9,295 nucleotides of DNA. Source: Clostridiales bacterium (GTDB lineage Bacteria; Bacillota; Clostridia; Christensenellales; CAG-314). The stretch lies in contig SFEB01000060.1 of NCBI GenBank assembly GCA_004558105.1, positions 1 to 9,295 on the forward strand, written 5' to 3'. The notes below the pieces were generated by a model that was given only the letters and a program-made list of their open reading frames with translations, did no database searches and was not told the origin of the DNA. The position numbers and the translations under genes are program-made. Shown in pieces: positions 7,752-9,295 of this stretch; the first letter of the stretch is position 1, and each line of letters begins with the position of its first letter.

Positions 7752-8777
7752 TTATTTTGCTATTGATTTGAAATACTCGGAAATAATATCCCTGATGTCT
7801 CCGTCGTAATTGTCATTACTTTCCATCTCTTTTTTGGCTTCTTCGTAAGCGTTTTCGTATACCGCACCGCCGTAATACGTTTCGCCATCGTAAACCTGGT
7901 TGATCTCCTCGTACTGACCGCCGGAACCCGGACCCGGGTCATCACTGGGTTTGTTACCCGGTTGATTGCCTTTCATAGGCATACCGTCTGCGTTTTCCAA
8001 ATCCAGACCGTCTTCACCCGGAAGAAAATCATCGCCCTGATCCGCCGCTTCCTCAAAAATAGCGTAAATCTCCATATCGCGAACGACGTTAAATTCCTGA
8101 CGGAAATCCGACTTGACGCCGTCAGACCAACAGACGAACACCCAGCCGTCATCAGGTACCGCCATCACGAGGTCGGTACTTTCCCCTTCGTCAACCACTT
8201 GAGCAAGGTCTCCGTCAATATAACCTTCACCTTGCACGTCGTACTCAACCGTATAGGCGGGTATGGGTCCCCTCTTAATGTCTTCATAAATTTCGACGCC
8301 CGATTTCACCACGCCGGCAGTAGATAAAATCTGCACGCTCCATGCCGCCAATGCCACCACGCCGACGATGCTCAGCGTAATAATCAGCGATTTTTTGAGC
8401 TTGAACATTATCTGCTTTTCGTCGATTTTGCCCAACGCCTGCTGCGCATCCTCACGCTGACGAACCGCAATATAACTGTTCTGATTTTTAAACTCGGCCA
8501 TCGTTATCATTCTTTCTTCAAGCCCCAATGCGTCGAGCCTGCGTGCGATATAGGTCTCGTCCACTTTATATTTACCGAGGTAAAATAAAACAGCAGACAA
8601 TGCCGTCACCACGACAAAGATGATAGGCGGCAAATAAGGGACCTTTATCCCGAAAAACCAGAACAACAAAGCCGAGATAAACAATGCGAGCAAACCGAAT
8701 ACAGCTCCGCTGAATATGGATTTAAAAACCGACTCGCGAATAATCTTCGCTCTGTACTTGACAAAATACTCGTTCAT
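7752..8777 (-). CDS. Three-helix membrane protein with InlB-B-repeat-like external domain, DUF4175-like
   Basis: A 341-residue protein, first gene of the operon; ATG at 8777 with strong AAGGAGGT (8789-8796). Helices at about 20-42 and 49-68, a charged loop (70-129) with VDETYIARRLDALGLEERM and an alpha-helical QREDAQQAL stretch, and a third helix at 130-150. The positive-inside rule places the N-terminus and loop in the cytosol and everything after 150 outside. Residues about 174-242 (VEYDVQGEGYIDGD ... CWSDG ... YAIFEE) match the divergent InlB B-repeat pattern of cell-surface proteins. A Gly/Pro/Asp-rich linker (246-290) leads to an acidic C-terminal segment ending IRDIISEYFKSIAK, similar to the YR...YF motif ending membrane proteins in MoxR operons. 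The helix-loop-helix part resembles the DUF4175 group, which is often encoded beside MoxR modules; I am only moderately sure of that family. A membrane platform or cargo of the ATPase system is likely. Confidence 0.8.
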   Translation of the reverse strand: MNEYFVKYRAKIIRESVFKSIFSGAVFGLLALFISALLFWFFGIKVPYLPPIIFVVVTALSAVLFYLGKYKVDETYIARRLDALGLEERMITMAEFKNQNSYIAVRQREDAQQALGKIDEKQIMFKLKKSLIITLSIVGVVALAAWSVQILSTAGVVKSGVEIYEDIKRGPIPAYTVEYDVQGEGYIDGDLAQVVDEGESTDLVMAVPDDGWVFVCWSDGVKSDFRQEFNVVRDMEIYAIFEEAADQGDDFLPGEDGLDLENADGMPMKGNQPGNKPSDDPGPGSGGQYEEINQVYDGETYYGGAVYENAYEEAKKEMESNDNYDGDIRDIISEYFKSIAK

Positions 8778-8796
8778 AGTATTTTTCTACCTCCTT

Positions 8797-8820
8797 CGCA
8801 ATAAAAAGCATTATTTTGCG
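8797..8820 (-). promoter_or_regulatory. Leader hairpin directly before the ribosome site of the first operon gene
   Basis: On the transcribed (minus) strand the leader can pair CGCAA-(AA)-TAA with TTATTGCG: 8 base pairs, a 2-base bulge and a 6-base loop. The 3' arm ends immediately before the AAGGAGGT ribosome site (8789-8796). It is too weak and lacks a U-tract for a terminator. It may protect the leader or modulate ribosome access; chance formation in such an AT-rich leader is possible. Confidence 0.3.
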
Positions 8821-8822
8821 AC

Positions 8823-8854
8823 ATTTTTCAATATTTTAAGCACAAATTTTTCAA
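8823..8854. repeat. Direct repeat ATTTTTCAA upstream of the + promoter
   Basis: ATTTTTCAA occurs at 8823-8831 and again at 8846-8854, start to start 23 bases, about two helical turns; the match extends to 11 of 12 bases. Together these A/T tracts sit just upstream of the -35 box at 8862 and could act as an UP element or a regulator site on one DNA face. In so AT-rich a stretch a chance repeat is possible. Confidence 0.3.
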
Positions 8855-8859
8855 AATAA

Positions 8860-8872
8860 GGTTGACACAACC
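8860..8872. promoter_or_regulatory. Palindrome over the -35 box of the + promoter
   Basis: GGTTG-ACA-CAACC is a perfect inverted repeat with 5-base arms and a 3-base centre. It covers the TTGACA box, so a protein bound here would block RNA polymerase at the regulator promoter. It may be an autoregulatory operator of the MerR-type gene; no second copy was seen in the window. Confidence 0.35.
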
Positions 8873-8890
8873 CCATTATTTGTTTAAAAT
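8862..8890 (+). promoter_or_regulatory. Promoter of the MerR-type gene
   Basis: TTGACA (8862-8867), a 17-base spacer, then TAAAAT (8885-8890): a perfect -35 and a five-of-six -10 at ideal spacing for the housekeeping sigma factor. Transcription should start near 8897, giving a leader of about 100 bases before the ATG at 8997. A/T-rich tracts lie upstream. A 13-base palindrome overlaps its -35 box, suggesting repression. Confidence 0.75.
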
Positions 8891-8902
8891 ACTGATTACA
8901 GA

Positions 8903-8920
8903 TACATAATAAACTATGTA
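8903..8920. promoter_or_regulatory. Dyad TACATA-N6-TATGTA between the facing promoters
   Basis: A perfect 6-base inverted repeat (8903-8908 and 8915-8920) that covers the -10 box of the operon promoter and lies at the start point of the opposite one. A second, imperfect dyad overlaps it at 8913-8926 (ACTATGTACTAAGT, 10 of 14 positions symmetric) inside the 17-base spacer of the operon promoter, which is where MerR-family operators commonly sit. Either is a candidate operator for the neighbouring regulator. Confidence 0.4.
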
Positions 8921-8936
8921 CTAAGTGCGCAGTCAA
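8908..8936 (-). promoter_or_regulatory. Promoter of the MoxR/VWA operon
   Basis: On the minus strand TTGACT (8936-8931), a 17-base spacer and TTTATT (8913-8908): five of six at -35 and four of six at -10 with ideal spacing. The predicted start near 8901 gives a leader of about 124 bases before the ATG at 8777. Just upstream lie A-runs of nine (8944-8952) and ten (8956-8965), read as T-tracts on this strand, which could act as an UP element. The weaker -10 fits a promoter that needs an activator. Confidence 0.55.
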
Positions 8937-8943
8937 GTTAAAT

Positions 8944-8965
8944 AAAAAAAAATGTAAAAAAAAAA
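8944..8965. repeat. Paired homopolymeric A-tracts
   Basis: Nine A (8944-8952), TGT, then ten A (8956-8965). They lie in the leader of the MerR-type gene and upstream of the operon -35 box. They could bend DNA or contact the polymerase alpha subunit, and they are long enough for length variation between strains. Confidence 0.5.
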
Positions 8966-8996
8966 TTAACATTCAACCGCCACCGAGGAGAATGTC

Positions 8997-9295
8997 ATGA
9001 AAGACGAAATCTACACTAAAACCATCACGAAGGCCAAATTATCCAAAGCTACAAACATCAGCACAACGACAATCAGGTATTGGCTTGATCGGGGACTTTT
9101 GACGCCCAAACAGGACGAAACCAACGATTACTATACCTTTAACGCCTTGGATATAATGAGTATTCACAACATTCTCTACTCAAAAGGCTTTGATTTAACC
9201 CTGTCTGAAACAAAATCAATAGCCAAACTGTCGCAAGAAGATTTTTTGCGTTTGCTTCAAAAGAAACAGGACCAGGTAATCAAAAAAATTAAAGA
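8997..9295 (+). CDS. MerR-type transcriptional regulator, C-terminus outside window
   Basis: Partial: 99 complete codons, cut by the right edge. Start ATG at 8997 has GAGGAG (8985-8990) 6 bases upstream; the ATG at 8992 runs straight into TGA at 8998, so it is excluded. Residues 13-32 (AKLSKATNISTTTIRYWLDRG) form a MerR helix-turn-helix with the IRYW version of the usual LRYY, followed by GLLTP (33-37), a wing with YYTF (45-48) and the second helix pair (DIMSIHNILYSKGFDLTLSE), then the start of a charged helix (QKKQDQVIKKIK) that should become the dimerising coiled coil. The ligand domain is not in the window, so the signal is unknown. It is divergent from the operon, and the shared intergenic region with facing promoters and dyads suggests it controls both the operon and itself. 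Confidence 0.85.
   Translation, partial: MKDEIYTKTITKAKLSKATNISTTTIRYWLDRGLLTPKQDETNDYYTFNALDIMSIHNILYSKGFDLTLSETKSIAKLSQEDFLRLLQKKQDQVIKKIK

Noticed and set aside
7584..7809. Very hydrophobic Phe/Leu-rich frames on the + strand, resembling a small membrane protein
   Set aside because: The hydrophobicity comes from translating the T-rich complement of the A-rich MoxR leader; there is no ribosome site.
7760..7945. A 61-codon minus-strand frame inside the first operon gene
   Set aside because: It overlaps the real gene in another frame and its Arg/Thr-rich product has no family features.
8846..8890. A second operon promoter on the minus strand using the TTGAAA and TAAAAT-like words in this AT-rich stretch
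   Set aside because: No pair with good matches at 16-18 base spacing was found; the pair at 8936-8908 is clearly better.
8992..9000. ATG at 8992 as start of the MerR-type gene
   Set aside because: It is followed by TCA and TGA, and is only one base from the GAGGAG site; ATG at 8997 gives the MerR fold.

Overview
The window holds a compact operon on the minus strand, running right to left, plus one divergent regulator gene at the right edge. Stop codons are TAA and TGA, Shine-Dalgarno sites are strong GGAGG types, promoters are sigma-A-like, and the base composition looks roughly mid-40s percent GC by eye. A lipoprotein with a classic lipobox, an InlB-like repeat and a MerR-type regulator together suggest a Bacillota genome, most likely an uncultured Clostridia member. 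This is inference; no taxonomic marker gene is present.

Layout in transcription order (minus strand): a three-helix membrane protein with an extracytoplasmic InlB-B-repeat-like domain (8777-7752); a MoxR-family AAA+ ATPase (7676-6645); a soluble DUF58/VWA protein (6605-5709); a 765-residue BatA-like membrane protein with one VWA domain (5701-3404); a 973-residue membrane protein with two VWA domains and a split glutamine-amidotransferase-like domain (3388-467); then, after a strong hairpin at 427-460, the 5' part of a lipoprotein gene with a fibronectin-III-like domain (376-1, cut by the window edge). Gaps inside the operon are short (75, 39, 7, 15 and 90 bases), so co-transcription is likely.

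The five complete genes form a recognised kind of module: MoxR AAA+ ATPases are encoded with VWA-domain partners and act with them as chaperone-like pairs (RavA/ViaA and CbbQ/CbbO are studied cases; the Bacteroides Bat aerotolerance locus has the same MoxR-DUF58-BatA layout). A likely working model is a cytosolic ATPase and DUF58 adaptor acting on membrane-anchored VWA proteins whose large domains lie outside the membrane. The substrate is not evident from the sequence.

The 219-base intergenic region 8778-8996 is the most striking regulatory feature. It carries a near-consensus promoter for the rightward MerR-type gene (TTGACA-N17-TAAAAT) and a good promoter for the leftward operon (TTGACT-N17-TTTATT). 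The two face each other, with -10 boxes 17 bases apart and predicted starts about 4 bases apart, and several small dyads lie over them. This looks like a mutually exclusive switch, probably read by the MerR-type protein. No RNA genes, mobile elements or CRISPR arrays were seen.
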